Source: Hydrogenophilales bacterium | GTDB lineage: Bacteria > Pseudomonadota > Gammaproteobacteria > Burkholderiales > Thiobacillaceae | DNA: 64,000 bases | Assembly (NCBI GenBank): GCA_023258975.1 | Contig: JAHFRD010000013.1 | Coordinates: forward strand, 1-64,000 | Direction of reading: 5' to 3' | Shown here: piece after piece, positions 29,436 through 40,590 of the stretch | Position numbering within the stretch: the first letter of the stretch is position 1 | Layout of the letters: every line of letters begins with the position of its first letter | The notes under the pieces: generated by a model | What the model was told of the DNA's origin: nothing | Seen by the model: only the letters and a program-made list of their open reading frames with translations | Databases searched by the model: none | Position numbers and translations under genes: made by a program

Positions 29436-30464
29436 TCAGTCATGCGCCCTCACCCAGGCGGCACTGAGCGCGCGGATTTCATCGGGGCAGTCGCCAAAGC
29501 GGCGCAAAATAAAATCGCGTAAACCGCAGCGACGAGCCCGGATACGAGCATCCGCAGAAAGCCGCCGCCAATCATGAATAAACTCTTTTAATCCCCAGAA
29601 TATTCTTTTAAAAAGCGGCACGGTGTTAACAGATAAACCAGGGTGGGGTAACACACTCATCAATGTATTACGCAGCACACGAAGAAGTTCATCTTTCCCT
29701 CGATTTTTCTCAACCCAGAGCAAATGGTTGCGTGCGGTGAAATAGGAACGGAGTGGCGACTCCTCGCTACCAAAAGACGCACCAATTTTGTGCCATATCT
29801 TTGCTGCGGGTACGGTCAGACATTTATAGCCGGCCCGGCGTGCGGCAAAACCCCAGTCCGACTCTTCATAAACCAGGAAAAAACGGCTATCGAGCAAACC
29901 AATTCTTCTGGCGACATCGGAGCGGAACAACATGGCCGCGCCACACACGTAATCTGTTTCAACAGGGTCGGTGGAAAGATCTGCTTCCCTATCTCCCTGC
30001 CCGGGAAAATCAAACCGTAGTGTTTCCGGGTTCCATACGCCACGGTCAAACCAGGCAACATCGGGTGGATCCATGTAAAAAATACGTGGCCCCAAAACCC
30101 CGGCGTCCGGGGTGTTCGCCGCGACATCCATTAAACGTGCCAGACAATCCGGCGCCATCACTGTATCGTTATTGAGAAGCATGATGAAGTCCGCGCCAGC
30201 ATCCAGTGCAGCGCGAATGCCGACATTATTGCCCTCGGCAAAGCCCAGATTTGAGCCATTCTTAATGAGGGTCAAAGGGTATTTATATTTCGAGGCGCAT
30301 ACACGCTCCAGTGAATCATCGGTCGAGCCATTGTCCACCAGCAATACCACGAAATTCGAGTAAGTCACCTCCTGAAGCGAGTCGAGACAGGAATATGTAT
30401 CCTCACCGCCGTTCCAGTTGAGGATGACGATTGTAATGGCGGGTGGTGTTTGCGAATTCTTCAT
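29436..30464 (-). CDS. GT2 (rhamnosyltransferase-like) glycosyltransferase
   Basis: ITIVILNWNGGEDTYSCLDSLQEVTYSNFVVLLVDNGSTDDSLERV...DFIMLLNNDTVMAPDCL. Confidence 0.9.
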   Translation of the reverse strand: MKNSQTPPAITIVILNWNGGEDTYSCLDSLQEVTYSNFVVLLVDNGSTDDSLERVCASKYKYPLTLIKNGSNLGFAEGNNVGIRAALDAGADFIMLLNNDTVMAPDCLARLMDVAANTPDAGVLGPRIFYMDPPDVAWFDRGVWNPETLRFDFPGQGDREADLSTDPVETDYVCGAAMLFRSDVARRIGLLDSRFFLVYEESDWGFAARRAGYKCLTVPAAKIWHKIGASFGSEESPLRSYFTARNHLLWVEKNRGKDELLRVLRNTLMSVLPHPGLSVNTVPLFKRIFWGLKEFIHDWRRLSADARIRARRCGLRDFILRRFGDCPDEIRALSAAWVRAHD

Positions 30465-31720
30465 TTCGGGGGGAGCCGATGCTTCAGATGCCACATCATG
30501 GTGGTTAGCGTAATCCGAACCCTCGCAATAAATTGGGATGCTCGCCAATAGAGTTGTTTGAGTCGATTGGGCTTGCTGGCATCTATAGCAGTATTCGCGA
30601 GTTTGATTGGGGCGCGAACTTTGACCAGCGCGTCGCGCGTCGCCTCCAGATAAGCCCGCCCCCATTTATGATCCGGCTCAAGGTGGCAGCCCTCAGCCCA
30701 TTCGTTCCATGCGTTGATGAACACTATCCGCTCATCGCCCACATGGTGCATCAGGGTGCGATCAATAATAGCGCACAGCCACCGCCTGTAGATAGGCGGG
30801 GTAGCGCCTATAAATATATTGGCATTGACGCTTCGTCTGGCGCTATTGTCCCACATTGGAGAAGCGCAGCGGAACCAGCGATAAGCAGGCTCAGGTTTGG
30901 AAAGCGCTCCATTCACGGTGGCCGTGTAAGAATAAACCCGGTTGTCCTGAAAAACCGGAGGGAAAAGGTTGAACTTTACCAGCCAGCGCGCCAGACGCCC
31001 GTGGAACATGATTTCCCCAGACTTGGAGGAGTCAGGCGCGAATTCGATTGCCGCATCGAATCCAATAGTGTGAGGATCAACATCCTTGACAAAGTTTTCA
31101 ACACGCGCAAGGTAAAGGCCGGGCAACCCCGCCTTGATGGCCTCTTCTCTCCAGATTGCCGCTGTTTTTTCCGGATCCGGCAATAATTCAGTACGGTACA
31201 CCAAGAGCAACGGATTACCATTGATCCTGATATACCGAGGATCTTTGAAAGCCGGAATCAAGCTGCGGATATGCTCGAGATCATCCTCGTGGCTATATTT
31301 CTGTTCCAGCAGAACATTTCTCTCACCACCATCCCATATACGCGTCCAATTTTCGTTGGCCCAGCACAGGCAAAAAGGGAAATCCGGTTTGCCGGAAGCC
31401 AGCATTTCATTGTAAGGTCGCTCCAGTATACGGCGGCCATTAAACCAGTAGTGGTAATAACAAAAGCCATGAATACCATACATGCGCGCCAGTTCCGCCT
31501 GCGCCTCCCGGACCTCTGGCAGGCGTAAATCATAAAACCCAAGATCAGATGGCAAATGTGGCTGATAATGCCCCGGGAATAGTGGCTTGGCCTTTGTTAC
31601 ATTGCGCCACTCAGTAAATCCAAGCCCCCACCATTCATTGTTTTCTTGAACAGGATGAAATTGCGGAAGGTAAAAAGCGATTGCACGGACAGATATATCG
31701 TTAGGTGAGGGCGCGTTCAT
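30461..31720 (-). CDS. WbsX-like (GH99-like domain) protein
   Basis: VRAIAFYLPQFHPVQENNEWWGLGFTEWRNVTKAKPLFPGHYQPHLPSDLGFYDLRLPEVREAQAELARMYGIHGFCYYHYWFNGRRILERP...FINAWNEWAEGCHLEPDHKWGRAYLEA. Confidence 0.92.
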   Translation of the reverse strand: MNAPSPNDISVRAIAFYLPQFHPVQENNEWWGLGFTEWRNVTKAKPLFPGHYQPHLPSDLGFYDLRLPEVREAQAELARMYGIHGFCYYHYWFNGRRILERPYNEMLASGKPDFPFCLCWANENWTRIWDGGERNVLLEQKYSHEDDLEHIRSLIPAFKDPRYIRINGNPLLLVYRTELLPDPEKTAAIWREEAIKAGLPGLYLARVENFVKDVDPHTIGFDAAIEFAPDSSKSGEIMFHGRLARWLVKFNLFPPVFQDNRVYSYTATVNGALSKPEPAYRWFRCASPMWDNSARRSVNANIFIGATPPIYRRWLCAIIDRTLMHHVGDERIVFINAWNEWAEGCHLEPDHKWGRAYLEATRDALVKVRAPIKLANTAIDASKPNRLKQLYWRASQFIARVRITLTTMMWHLKHRLPPK

Positions 31721-33018
31721 ATCGAACCACCCCCAGCATTTTCATGGTTCGTCACAACGGATTTGATTCCGCAAACGTCCAACATGGCATCCTGAACACC
31801 ATTAACATATCTCTCCTGCGTAAACCGCTTCAACACATCAATCCTCCCGGCGGCGCCAAAACGCCGAGCCAACAGCGGCTCATTCAGCAATTTAAGCATG
31901 GCTTCCGCCATACTTTTCGCATCCTTTCTATTAACCAGAAAACCATTTGAATTATCTTCGATGATTTCCTCCGGCCCACCACAGCGAGTTGAGACCACTG
32001 GCGTTTCCATTGCCATTGATTCTATGGCTGTCAGCCCGAAGGATTCCTGCTCAGATGAAATAGCCAAGACATCAATTGCCGCCATCATTGTCTGGATTGA
32101 CCCCGGCCATCTACCCGGAATCTTTATCCTTCCTTCCAAGCCGAAGTCTTTCACAAACTTGCGGATTTTTTGTGTGTGTAACTCACCACCAGATCCGACA
32201 ATAACAAAATCAACATCGTTTTTTTCTTTTGCGATTATTTCCGCCGCCTTCACAAAGGTATAATGATCCTTGCGCGGTTGAATGGCGCCGACCACTCCCA
32301 CCAATTGACGCGTAGGATCAAGGCCCAGCAATGCGGCAACCTCATTATGAGCCGCAATGCGATCCACTGCTGAAGGCATGGGCAAACCATTATAAACAAT
32401 CGCTTGTTTATCTGCCAAAGCGGGATAATCTCTGGATACCACCACTGAGGGGAATATGACTCTATTAGAAAGGATTGAAATTACCTTGGAGTAAATCCAG
32501 GTAGGTAGAAGTGGCAACAGTTCACTGTTGCCTTTAATAGGCTCATGGATATGCCAAACATGCGGCCTGTTTGTGGTTCGCGCGGCCAGAGCTCCCTCGA
32601 TACAAGTAACCGTGTTGGTGTACACCAATTCAATTCGAAAGCGCTCTATCAGCGCGGCAATGGCCCATACGCGCGAACGCAACGATGGTATCAAGCGCCA
32701 TAGATGTTGCAGCCGTCGCTGGTGCGACAAGCCGGCGATGCATGGCACCCAATGGCGTAACTCCCTTGTGATAACTGGAATGTCCAACTTCTCCACACGT
32801 ATGGAAAGCTCCCCCCGGTAGGGCACCACCACATACGGCGCAAAGTGCTCTCGATCTATGCCTTCCAAAAGAGTCAGCAGGGTTTGCTGCGCTCCAGCCA
32901 TTCCACCGTCGTGTGACACGAAAAGCACGCGTAAGGGAAGGTGAGATCCGTGCATCTTGCCGTCAATACCAGGAACGGCGGTGCTTCGCAAATTCCTGTA
33001 ACGCGAGGCGATAATCAC
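31717..33018 (-). CDS. GT4 glycosyltransferase
   Basis: VLFVSHDGGMAGAQQTLLTLLEGID...VGVVGAIQPRKDHYTFVKAAEII...EQESFGLTAIESMAMETPVVSTRCGGPEEII. N-terminus may start later. Confidence 0.9.
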   Translation of the reverse strand: MIIASRYRNLRSTAVPGIDGKMHGSHLPLRVLFVSHDGGMAGAQQTLLTLLEGIDREHFAPYVVVPYRGELSIRVEKLDIPVITRELRHWVPCIAGLSHQRRLQHLWRLIPSLRSRVWAIAALIERFRIELVYTNTVTCIEGALAARTTNRPHVWHIHEPIKGNSELLPLLPTWIYSKVISILSNRVIFPSVVVSRDYPALADKQAIVYNGLPMPSAVDRIAAHNEVAALLGLDPTRQLVGVVGAIQPRKDHYTFVKAAEIIAKEKNDVDFVIVGSGGELHTQKIRKFVKDFGLEGRIKIPGRWPGSIQTMMAAIDVLAISSEQESFGLTAIESMAMETPVVSTRCGGPEEIIEDNSNGFLVNRKDAKSMAEAMLKLLNEPLLARRFGAAGRIDVLKRFTQERYVNGVQDAMLDVCGIKSVVTNHENAGGGSI

Positions 33019-33940
33019 TTACGGCGCTGGAGCCATGAAGTGCAACGATATCGTAGTGCCATCCGTCATCATGCTCCCCACTCAAACACACCTCTGCAAG
33101 CCGTTCTATCGCATCAGCGTCCAAAACAGTCATAAAGTGGCTGAAGTCACCATATTTGCTGAACCACACAAAGCGTGTGTAACCGAATTTTGTCAGGATA
33201 TCAAAATGCTGCTTCCATGAATTATCTGTTTTTTTACAAAGTGATGGATCCCATTCAAAGATAATGGCCGGCTTGTGTAATTCCAGCGTTTTTTGCATGC
33301 CGGACAGCACTTTTCCATCATACCCATCGACATCTATTTTAATTACATCCGGGATGATTCCTGATGATGCCATCAGATTATCAAAAGACAGAGCGGGAAC
33401 CGTGCTTTCACCCTGAGCACTCGCGGTACCAGCATGTATCCTGACCAGACTAGGCATTACAGAATCGGAATCCGACAACATCACTTTGTACAACTCATAG
33501 CGATCCGGCTGATTTAAATTAGCCTCCAGATAGCGAAAAAAATCAGCATCGCCTTCTACACACACATATTTTCTGACATCTGACGAACAATTGCTCTCCA
33601 GCAAGAGTACGGTGTCACCAACACTCGCACCGATATCAACAAGGATAACCGCGCGAGATAATGCGGCAGCAGACTCATGAACCAGAACAATAAGAGGGTT
33701 GTTCCAATGCAAAAAACGTCTGGCATACAAAGGATAAGAGTGCCCATTATTGACAAGAATCCGCCTGCCATGCACGTTGACACTGACTGGGCCTGGATAT
33801 ATGCGTATGGACGCATCCCACAAGTATTGCCAAACAGGGCCAAGAATCTTGTGGTGTTGCAGCTTGTATCTTTTGAGAAGCGCGTTAAATACCAGCGAAG
33901 CGAATCTGTTGTCTTCAATCATTTTGCACTCCCTGGCCAT
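32963..33940 (-). CDS. FkbM-family methyltransferase
   Basis: VILVDIGASVGDTVLLLE...KYVCVEGDADFFRYLEANL...DVIKIDVDGYDGKVLSGMQKTLE. Confidence 0.88.
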   Translation of the reverse strand: MARECKMIEDNRFASLVFNALLKRYKLQHHKILGPVWQYLWDASIRIYPGPVSVNVHGRRILVNNGHSYPLYARRFLHWNNPLIVLVHESAAALSRAVILVDIGASVGDTVLLLESNCSSDVRKYVCVEGDADFFRYLEANLNQPDRYELYKVMLSDSDSVMPSLVRIHAGTASAQGESTVPALSFDNLMASSGIIPDVIKIDVDGYDGKVLSGMQKTLELHKPAIIFEWDPSLCKKTDNSWKQHFDILTKFGYTRFVWFSKYGDFSHFMTVLDADAIERLAEVCLSGEHDDGWHYDIVALHGSSAVSDYRLALQEFAKHRRSWY

Positions 33941-34002
33941 TTGTTACCATCGTGCGTGGCGGTTTATAGAACATATGAGCGGACTCCTCCACCACACTTC
34001 GC

Positions 34003-35247
34003 TTACTCAATCTCAATAGCCCAATCTGATGTGGTTTTTATCATCGCATTTCGCATGGTCTGCTCACTAGTCAAACTACCCGATACTATCTGAAACGGGA
34101 AAATATCCTCCCCGTAGTAAGCGGTATGCATCACCTCACCAACCCCAACGCCGAGCTGAACGGTATATATGCCTGGCAAAAACGGGGGATTTATAAAGCG
34201 GCACTCTACATGAAATCTTTTCCCGGAGGATATACTTTCCAGGGAAATAGATTCAAAGCTTTCTTGATGAGTTAAATACACAAAGTCGGTAGTCTGAATG
34301 CCAACACCAAACGCCGGCTTAACCAAGTCCTCTAGTGCCTTGAATGTAAACCTGATTCTTATGTCGCCACCAGTTACAATCCTGTCGGTTTGATTCCCTA
34401 CGGCGTCCAATAAAACAATCTCTTCCAGAGAAATTTCTCCAGAGCCCTGATCATTAACATTAACGCCGCTTCTTTGTTTCGACTGCTTCGATTTACAAAT
34501 ACGCTCTTCGCTGTTTTTATAGAACTCGTCGCACACGGATTTTGGATCTGAATCCGCAATCTTTCTCCCATTTTCCAGCAGAATCACTCTCTTGCAGAGC
34601 CTTTCCACCTGCCTGATATTATGACTGACCAGCAGCACCGTTTTACCCTGCCTTTTAATCAACTCCTCCATTCTATCAAAACACTTTCGCTGAAATGCCA
34701 AATCCCCCACCGCCAACACCTCGTCCACAATCAGTATGTCTGCCTCAATACTGGTTGCCACCGCAAAAGCCAATTTTACCTGCATTCCAGAACTGTAGCG
34801 TTTTACTGGAGTGTCGATGAACTCTTCCATTTCGGCAAAATCGACAATTTGCTCGAATTTCTTGGCGATCTCCTTACGCGTCATGCCAAGTATGACGCCG
34901 TTCAAATAGACATTTTCGCGTCCCGTGAGATCGGGAATAAACCCGGCTCCCACTTCAATGAGTGGAGCTATCTTGCCCTTGACTCTGACGCTTCCGAACG
35001 TGGGTGTTGAGATACTGGCCAGCAGCTTGAGTAGTGTGCTTTTTCCCGCGCCATTATGGCCGATGATGCCCAATACCTCCCCGGGTTCCACACTGAAACT
35101 GACGTCGTCCAGTGCTTTGAACGGTTTGCGCTCCTCAACCGGCATTCCACGCAGGCGATTCAGGCCGTTGAGGGCCGATTGCTTGATGCTGGACAATTGT
35201 CCAAGGCGGTATTCCTTGGTGACGTGGTTGACTTCGATGATGGGCAT
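34003..35247 (-). CDS. wzt: ABC transporter ATP-binding protein, O-antigen/capsule export (Wzt-like, with C-terminal domain)
   Basis: VLGIIGHNGAGKSTLLKLLASI...VGAGFIPDLTGRENVYLNG...YSSGMQVKLAFAVATSIEADILIVDEVLAVGD; ~150-aa C-terminal extension. Confidence 0.92.
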   Translation of the reverse strand: MPIIEVNHVTKEYRLGQLSSIKQSALNGLNRLRGMPVEERKPFKALDDVSFSVEPGEVLGIIGHNGAGKSTLLKLLASISTPTFGSVRVKGKIAPLIEVGAGFIPDLTGRENVYLNGVILGMTRKEIAKKFEQIVDFAEMEEFIDTPVKRYSSGMQVKLAFAVATSIEADILIVDEVLAVGDLAFQRKCFDRMEELIKRQGKTVLLVSHNIRQVERLCKRVILLENGRKIADSDPKSVCDEFYKNSEERICKSKQSKQRSGVNVNDQGSGEISLEEIVLLDAVGNQTDRIVTGGDIRIRFTFKALEDLVKPAFGVGIQTTDFVYLTHQESFESISLESISSGKRFHVECRFINPPFLPGIYTVQLGVGVGEVMHTAYYGEDIFPFQIVSGSLTSEQTMRNAMIKTTSDWAIEIE

Positions 35248-35681
35248 GAGCGGATTGGCGTGATGAGTTCTGGTTGCTATCGGCAGTCTGACGGCTTGGC
35301 TTCACATGCGGAGAAATTAATCGCGCACTATACGGACGGCCATCGGCCTGCACCTTACCTGTGTGTTGTGGCGCGAGGAAAGTTGATAAGTGGAGCCGCT
35401 TGCCGCGCCTCACTTGCGCGCCATGAATGCGCGCGGTCACGAGCCTGCACCCGGCTGCCGTCATTACAGCGGCGAAAAGCCTTCGCCCACGAGGGGCTGC
35501 ACTGTCCAGTTCGGCTTGCCGGGAAGCTTGGCGGCACCGCTCTGTCCTTGATGGCTTTCTTCTGTATGGCTGCTGGTCGCATGGCTGTGTCACGTTGTGG
35601 CTTGGGTATTCCCTTACATCAAGTGGCTACGCAGGGCTGGAAAGGAGATCGCCTGTACTGGCGCCTCCTTGCCGCACTGGG

Positions 35682-36500
35682 TCAGATAACATCCGCGAAC
35701 CAGGTTTCGGCCCGTTTGAAGAATCTGTAGCTGAGCGGTAGCAATACCGCGATCAGGATCGCGCCCGGCAACATCGCCATTAGATCCGGGGCTTCCCCGC
35801 GCAGCACGACACTCTGGAATGCGTCGATGATGCCGGCCATCGGGTTGAGTGTGTACAGGGTGTAAAGCATATTGGACCAATCACCGGCGGCCTGCTGGAT
35901 GAGAAGTTTGTCCTTGACCAGCTTCAGCGGATAAATGACGGGGGAGAGGTACATCAGCAGTGAAAGCGCGAGCGGCAGGGCGGCACCCACATCGCGGTAG
36001 TAGACGTTGATGGCCGCGCCGGCGAGGGCCACCGTCATTGAAACCAGCAGGGTGTAAAGGATGATCAATGGCACCCATAAAATGTGAATGGTGGGCGCCA
36101 TCTGATACCAGAGCATCAATCCGGCGAGAATGGCAAAGTTGATACCCAGTTCCACCAATTTGGTGGTGACTGCCGTGAGCGGGAATATTTCGCGGGGGAA
36201 GTAGATTTTCCGGATTAGATTGGCGTTACCGACCACGCTGTTGACGCCCTCCGACGCAGATTCCTGAAAAAATATCCAGGCCAGCAAGGCTGCGAAGGTA
36301 AGGATGGGATAGGGGATGTCCCCGCTTTCGATGCCTATGAAGCTCCGCACCAGTGTGAAGATCAGCATCAGCATGAGCGGCTTCAGAATGGCCCAGGCGA
36401 TGCCAAGATAGGCCTGCTTGTAGCGCACAGCGACGTTCTTCCATGCCAGGATGGCAATGAGTTCGCGGTACTTGGTAAGATTTTTTACGAGGCTGATCAT
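35682..36500 (-). CDS. wzm: ABC transporter permease, polysaccharide export (Wzm-like)
   Basis: [36 protein letters not shown]...[32 protein letters not shown]. Confidence 0.92.
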   Translation of the reverse strand: MISLVKNLTKYRELIAILAWKNVAVRYKQAYLGIAWAILKPLMLMLIFTLVRSFIGIESGDIPYPILTFAALLAWIFFQESASEGVNSVVGNANLIRKIYFPREIFPLTAVTTKLVELGINFAILAGLMLWYQMAPTIHILWVPLIILYTLLVSMTVALAGAAINVYYRDVGAALPLALSLLMYLSPVIYPLKLVKDKLLIQQAAGDWSNMLYTLYTLNPMAGIIDAFQSVVLRGEAPDLMAMLPGAILIAVLLPLSYRFFKRAETWFADVI

Positions 36501-36790
36501 CCGTTATTCGGTTGGTTGAAGTATCCGTAATAGCCAGGCCGCGCTGGAGGCCCAGCTTGCCGCCTCAAGTATGGCAGCCTCGCTTGGTGGCGGCATTCTA
36601 TGCCAAGAGGCGTGACAGATTACCCCGGATGTTTCCTGATCCCGCGTGCCGGAAAGGCTCGTGGAGGCAAGAGCGTGAGCCGCGCGGGCTGCCAGGAGTT
36701 CCACGCGGTTTATTGCGTCCGCCGATGAGTATGTCGTTGCCGACATGGGGATTATCATCCTCGTCTTTTCTCGTTCCCTTCACCGTTTTC

Positions 36791-37879
36791 ATGCAAACCC
36801 TCACTGTCGATCTGGGCGAACGCGCCTACCCCATCCACATCGGCCCCGGCCTGCTCAATCAAGCCGCGCTCGTTCTCCCGCATCTTAAGCAGAAACGCGC
36901 GGTCATCGTCACCAACACCACGGTCGGACCGCTGTATCTGAATCGCCTCAGCCACACCTTGAGCGGCGCTGGCGTACAAGTGGAATCGGTGGTACTCCCC
37001 GATGGCGAGGCCTACAAGAACTGGGAAACCCTCAACACCATCTTCGACGCGCTGCTGACCCGGCGCGCGGAGCGCAAGACCACCTTGATCGCGCTGGGCG
37101 GTGGGGTCATCGGTGACCTCACCGGTTTCGCGGCGGCCTGCTATCAACGCGGCATGCCGTTCATCCAGGTGCCCACCACGCTGCTGGCTCAGGTGGATTC
37201 TTCCGTAGGTGGCAAGACCGGCATCAACCATCCGCTGGGCAAGAACATGATCGGCGCCTTCTACCAGCCGCAACTGGTGCTGGCCGACATCGACACGCTT
37301 GCCACCCTCCCCGACCGCGAGCTTTCCGCCGGCCTGGCGGAGGTCATCAAGTACGGCCTGATCCGCGACCTGCCCTTCCTGGAATGGCTGGAGGCGAACA
37401 TGGATAAGCTGATGGCGCGCGATACCGAGGCGCTGACCTATGCGATCTACCGATCCTGCCGGAACAAGGCGGAAGTGGTGGCCGCCGATGAGCTCGAATC
37501 CGGCCAACGCGCGCTGCTCAACCTGGGCCACACCTTCGGCCACGCCATCGAGACGGGCATGGGCTATGGCGTATGGCTGCATGGCGAGGGGGTTTCTGCG
37601 GGCACCATGCTGGCGGCGGATCTGTCGCGGCGCCTGGGGCTGATTTCCCAGGCCGACGTGGAGCGTATCGCGGTCTTGTTCCGCCGCGCCGGCCTGCCGG
37701 TGGTCGCCCCCGATCTGGGCCACGACGCCTACATGGACTTTATGGGCGTGGACAAGAAGGTGGAGGCGGGGCGCATCCGCTTCGTCCTGTTGCGCAAGCT
37801 GGGTGAAGCCTACGTGAGCGGCGATTACGATCCCGAGGCGTTGCGGGCGACGTTGACGGAGACGGTTGGCGCTTCCTGA
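36791..37879 (+). CDS. aroB: 3-dehydroquinate synthase
   Basis: [22 protein letters not shown]...[61 protein letters not shown]...[12 protein letters not shown]. Confidence 0.97.
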   Translation: MQTLTVDLGERAYPIHIGPGLLNQAALVLPHLKQKRAVIVTNTTVGPLYLNRLSHTLSGAGVQVESVVLPDGEAYKNWETLNTIFDALLTRRAERKTTLIALGGGVIGDLTGFAAACYQRGMPFIQVPTTLLAQVDSSVGGKTGINHPLGKNMIGAFYQPQLVLADIDTLATLPDRELSAGLAEVIKYGLIRDLPFLEWLEANMDKLMARDTEALTYAIYRSCRNKAEVVAADELESGQRALLNLGHTFGHAIETGMGYGVWLHGEGVSAGTMLAADLSRRLGLISQADVERIAVLFRRAGLPVVAPDLGHDAYMDFMGVDKKVEAGRIRFVLLRKLGEAYVSGDYDPEALRATLTETVGAS

Positions 37880-37921
37880 AGGCGGCATAACAGAAACAAT
37901 AGATTTCCTTATCACTGATTC

Positions 37922-37960
37922 ATGCACATAATGGAAACCATGATTTCCGATAACGTGCAT
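37922..37960. promoter_or_regulatory. Nested dyad at the HipB start, candidate autoregulatory operator
   Basis: ATGCAC ataat GGAAA ccatga TTTCC gataac GTGCAT; two nearly coaxial inverted repeats. Confidence 0.5.
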
Positions 37961-38236
37961 ACAAACCTGAGCCGACTGGGCAGCCGCCTGCGCGCGGAGC
38001 GTCTCATGAGAAATGAACCCCAGGCCCGCTTCGCGACGCGCCTGGGGGTTTCCGTTCCCACCCTGCGCCGGCTGGAGCAGGGCGATGCCAGCGCCCAGAT
38101 CGGCCACTGGCTGATGGCGTTGGAGTTGCTGGGCCGCTTGCCGGATGTCGATGCCCTGCTGGCGCCGCGCTACAGCCTGTTCGACGCCGCCGCCGAGGCG
38201 CCAAGGGCACGTCAACGCGCCAGGCGGCGGACGTGA
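37940..38236 (+). CDS. HipB-like XRE-family antitoxin/regulator
   Basis: LGSRLRAERLMRNEPQARFATRLGVSVPTLRRLEQGDASAQIGHWLMALELLG (HTH); overlaps hipA by 4 nt; start chosen at ATG 37940 (preceded by GGA), track start 37922. Confidence 0.8.
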   Translation: MISDNVHTNLSRLGSRLRAERLMRNEPQARFATRLGVSVPTLRRLEQGDASAQIGHWLMALELLGRLPDVDALLAPRYSLFDAAAEAPRARQRARRRT

Positions 38237-39441
38237 TTCGGCTGGATGTCTGGCTGACCCTGGCCGATGGCGAGCGCCTGCTTGCCGGGGAACTGGCTTG
38301 CGCGACGGCGGATGGCCAGGGCCGCCACGCCAGTGCCTTCCGTTACACACCCGGCTACCTCGACGACCCACGCGCTTTTCCACTCGACCCCGCCAGCCTG
38401 CCGCTGACACCCGGAGAATTCCAGGGAAGCCAGCTCGAAGCGCCGCTCATGGCGCTGGAAGACGCGCTGCCCGATGACTGGGGGCGGCGCCTGCTGATCC
38501 TGCGCCACGGCCTGCCGCGCGGCCGGCAATCGGCGCCCCATCTGTTGCAAGCCCTGGCCGGCCAGGGCTTGGGCGCGCTGGCATTTACCCCGCCGGGTGA
38601 AGCCCCACGCCCACATGACGATTCCGCCACGCTGCTCGATCTGGAAACGCTGACCGACGCCGCGCGCCGTCTGGAACAGGACGGCGAGGTGGATCAGGCG
38701 CATCGCCTGCTGCTTGCCGCCGGCAGTTCACCCGGCGGCGCCCGCCCCAAGGCGCTGCTGCTCGATGCGTCTGGCCACTGGATCGCCAAGTTCTCCAGCC
38801 GACGCGACGAAGTGGACATGGTCGGGCTGGAGGCCACCAGCCTGGAACTGGCGCGCCTGGCGGGGCTGGAGGTGCCGGAATTCCGCCTGGAACAGCTTGC
38901 CGGCGGCCACCGCGCGCTGCTGGTGAAACGCTTCGACCTCGCCCCGGCGGGCGGCCGCCGCCACATGTTGAGCCTGCGCGCCCTGTTGCGGGCGGGTGGC
39001 TACTATGTGCTGCGCTACGCCGACCTGATCGCCGCGCTGCGCCGCCACAGCGCGCAACCGGAAATCGACGCGCCGCGCCTGTATCGGCAGATGGTGTTCA
39101 ACGCCCTGCTCGGCAACACCGACGACCACCTGAAGAATTTCTGGATGCTGCGCGACTCGCGGGGCTACACCCTTTCGCCCGCCTTCGATCTGTTGCCGGA
39201 TACCGGCGGCCGCCGCGAACACGTCCTCCTGTTCGACCTCTCGCCGCTCCCGCCCGGGCCGGATGGCCTGGCCGAACTCGGGCGCAAATGGGGCGTGTCT
39301 GGTGCCTCCGGTATTTGCCGGGAAGTGCTGGCCGCCGTTGCCCGGTTCAGCGAAATCGCCAACCAATTTTCCGTTCCCGAGGCCGATGTCGCGCGCTTCG
39401 CGCGAGACATCGACCGTCGCTTGAGCCAAGGTAAAAAATGA
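38233..39441 (+). CDS. HipA-like serine/threonine kinase toxin (GTG start)
   Basis: [18 protein letters not shown] (Gly-rich loop), [27 protein letters not shown] (catalytic), [10 protein letters not shown]. Confidence 0.92.
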   Translation: MIRLDVWLTLADGERLLAGELACATADGQGRHASAFRYTPGYLDDPRAFPLDPASLPLTPGEFQGSQLEAPLMALEDALPDDWGRRLLILRHGLPRGRQSAPHLLQALAGQGLGALAFTPPGEAPRPHDDSATLLDLETLTDAARRLEQDGEVDQAHRLLLAAGSSPGGARPKALLLDASGHWIAKFSSRRDEVDMVGLEATSLELARLAGLEVPEFRLEQLAGGHRALLVKRFDLAPAGGRRHMLSLRALLRAGGYYVLRYADLIAALRRHSAQPEIDAPRLYRQMVFNALLGNTDDHLKNFWMLRDSRGYTLSPAFDLLPDTGGRREHVLLFDLSPLPPGPDGLAELGRKWGVSGASGICREVLAAVARFSEIANQFSVPEADVARFARDIDRRLSQGKK

Positions 39442-40586
39442 CCGATCACCTCCCGCAGTTGGCACCGCAGTTGGCAATATTCGCGGCCCAATCCGCCCAC
39501 ACCCGAGGCCGCCGCCACCCGGAACCTGCCGCCGCGCCGCGTTCCGAATATCAGCGCGACCGCGACCGCATCATCCATTCCACCGCCTTCCGCCGCCTGG
39601 AATACAAGACCCAGGTGTTCGTGAACCATGAGGGCGACCTGTTCCGCACCCGCCTCACCCACAGCCTGGAAGTCGCCCAGATCGGCCGCACCCTGGCGCG
39701 CATGCTGGGCCTGGACGAAGACCTCACCGAAACTCTGGCGCTGGCGCACGACCTCGGCCACACCCCGTTCGGCCATGTCGGCCAGGACGTGCTCAACGAG
39801 TGCATGAAGGAACATGGCGGCTTCGAGCACAACCTGCAATCGCTACGCGTGGTGGACGAACTGGAACAGAAATACGCCGAATTCGAGGGCTTGAACCTGA
39901 CCTTCGAGGCGCGCGAGGGCATCCTGAAACACTGCTCGGTGAAGAACGCGGAAAAACTGGGGGAGGTCGGGCGGCGCTTCCTCGAAGGCCGGCAACCCTC
40001 GCTGGAGGCGCAGGTTACCAATCTGGCCGACGAGATCGCCTACAACAACCACGATCTCGACGATGGCCTGCGTTCCGGCCTGATCACGATGGAGCAACTA
40101 CAACAGGTGGACATCTTCGCCCGCCACCTCGACACCGTTCAGGGTCTTTACCCCGCCCTCAATGACCGCCGCCTGATCCACGAAACCGTGCGGCGCATGA
40201 TCAACACCCTGGTGGTGGATTTGATCGAGCAGACCCGCCGCAACCTCGCCCAACACCGGCCGGAAAGCCTGGAAGATGTGCGCCGCTGTCCCCCCTTGGC
40301 CGCATTCAGCCCGGACATCCTGGAACAGCATCGGGCACTGAAGCGCTTCCTGTTTCAGAACCTGTATCGCCACTACAAGGTGGCGCGCATGAGCGAAAAG
40401 GCGCAACGCCTGCTGCGCGAGCTATTCCAGGCGTTCAGCGGTGAACCACGCCTGATGCCGCCGGAACACCGCGCCCGCGCCGACCACGACATGCACCGCG
40501 CGGTCGCCGATTACATCGCCGGCATGACCGACCGCTATGCCATCCGCGAGCACCGGCGCATTTTTGATATTGAGGAGTTGGCCTGA
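39438..40586 (+). CDS. dgt: Deoxyguanosinetriphosphate triphosphohydrolase-like protein
   Basis: [49 protein letters not shown]...[19 protein letters not shown]. Confidence 0.95.
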   Translation: MTDHLPQLAPQLAIFAAQSAHTRGRRHPEPAAAPRSEYQRDRDRIIHSTAFRRLEYKTQVFVNHEGDLFRTRLTHSLEVAQIGRTLARMLGLDEDLTETLALAHDLGHTPFGHVGQDVLNECMKEHGGFEHNLQSLRVVDELEQKYAEFEGLNLTFEAREGILKHCSVKNAEKLGEVGRRFLEGRQPSLEAQVTNLADEIAYNNHDLDDGLRSGLITMEQLQQVDIFARHLDTVQGLYPALNDRRLIHETVRRMINTLVVDLIEQTRRNLAQHRPESLEDVRRCPPLAAFSPDILEQHRALKRFLFQNLYRHYKVARMSEKAQRLLRELFQAFSGEPRLMPPEHRARADHDMHRAVADYIAGMTDRYAIREHRRIFDIEELA

Positions 40587-40590
40587 TCGT

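Noticed and set aside
36755-38410. 551-aa minus ORF opposite aroB/hipB
   Set aside because: Shadow ORF; aroB on the plus strand is unambiguous.
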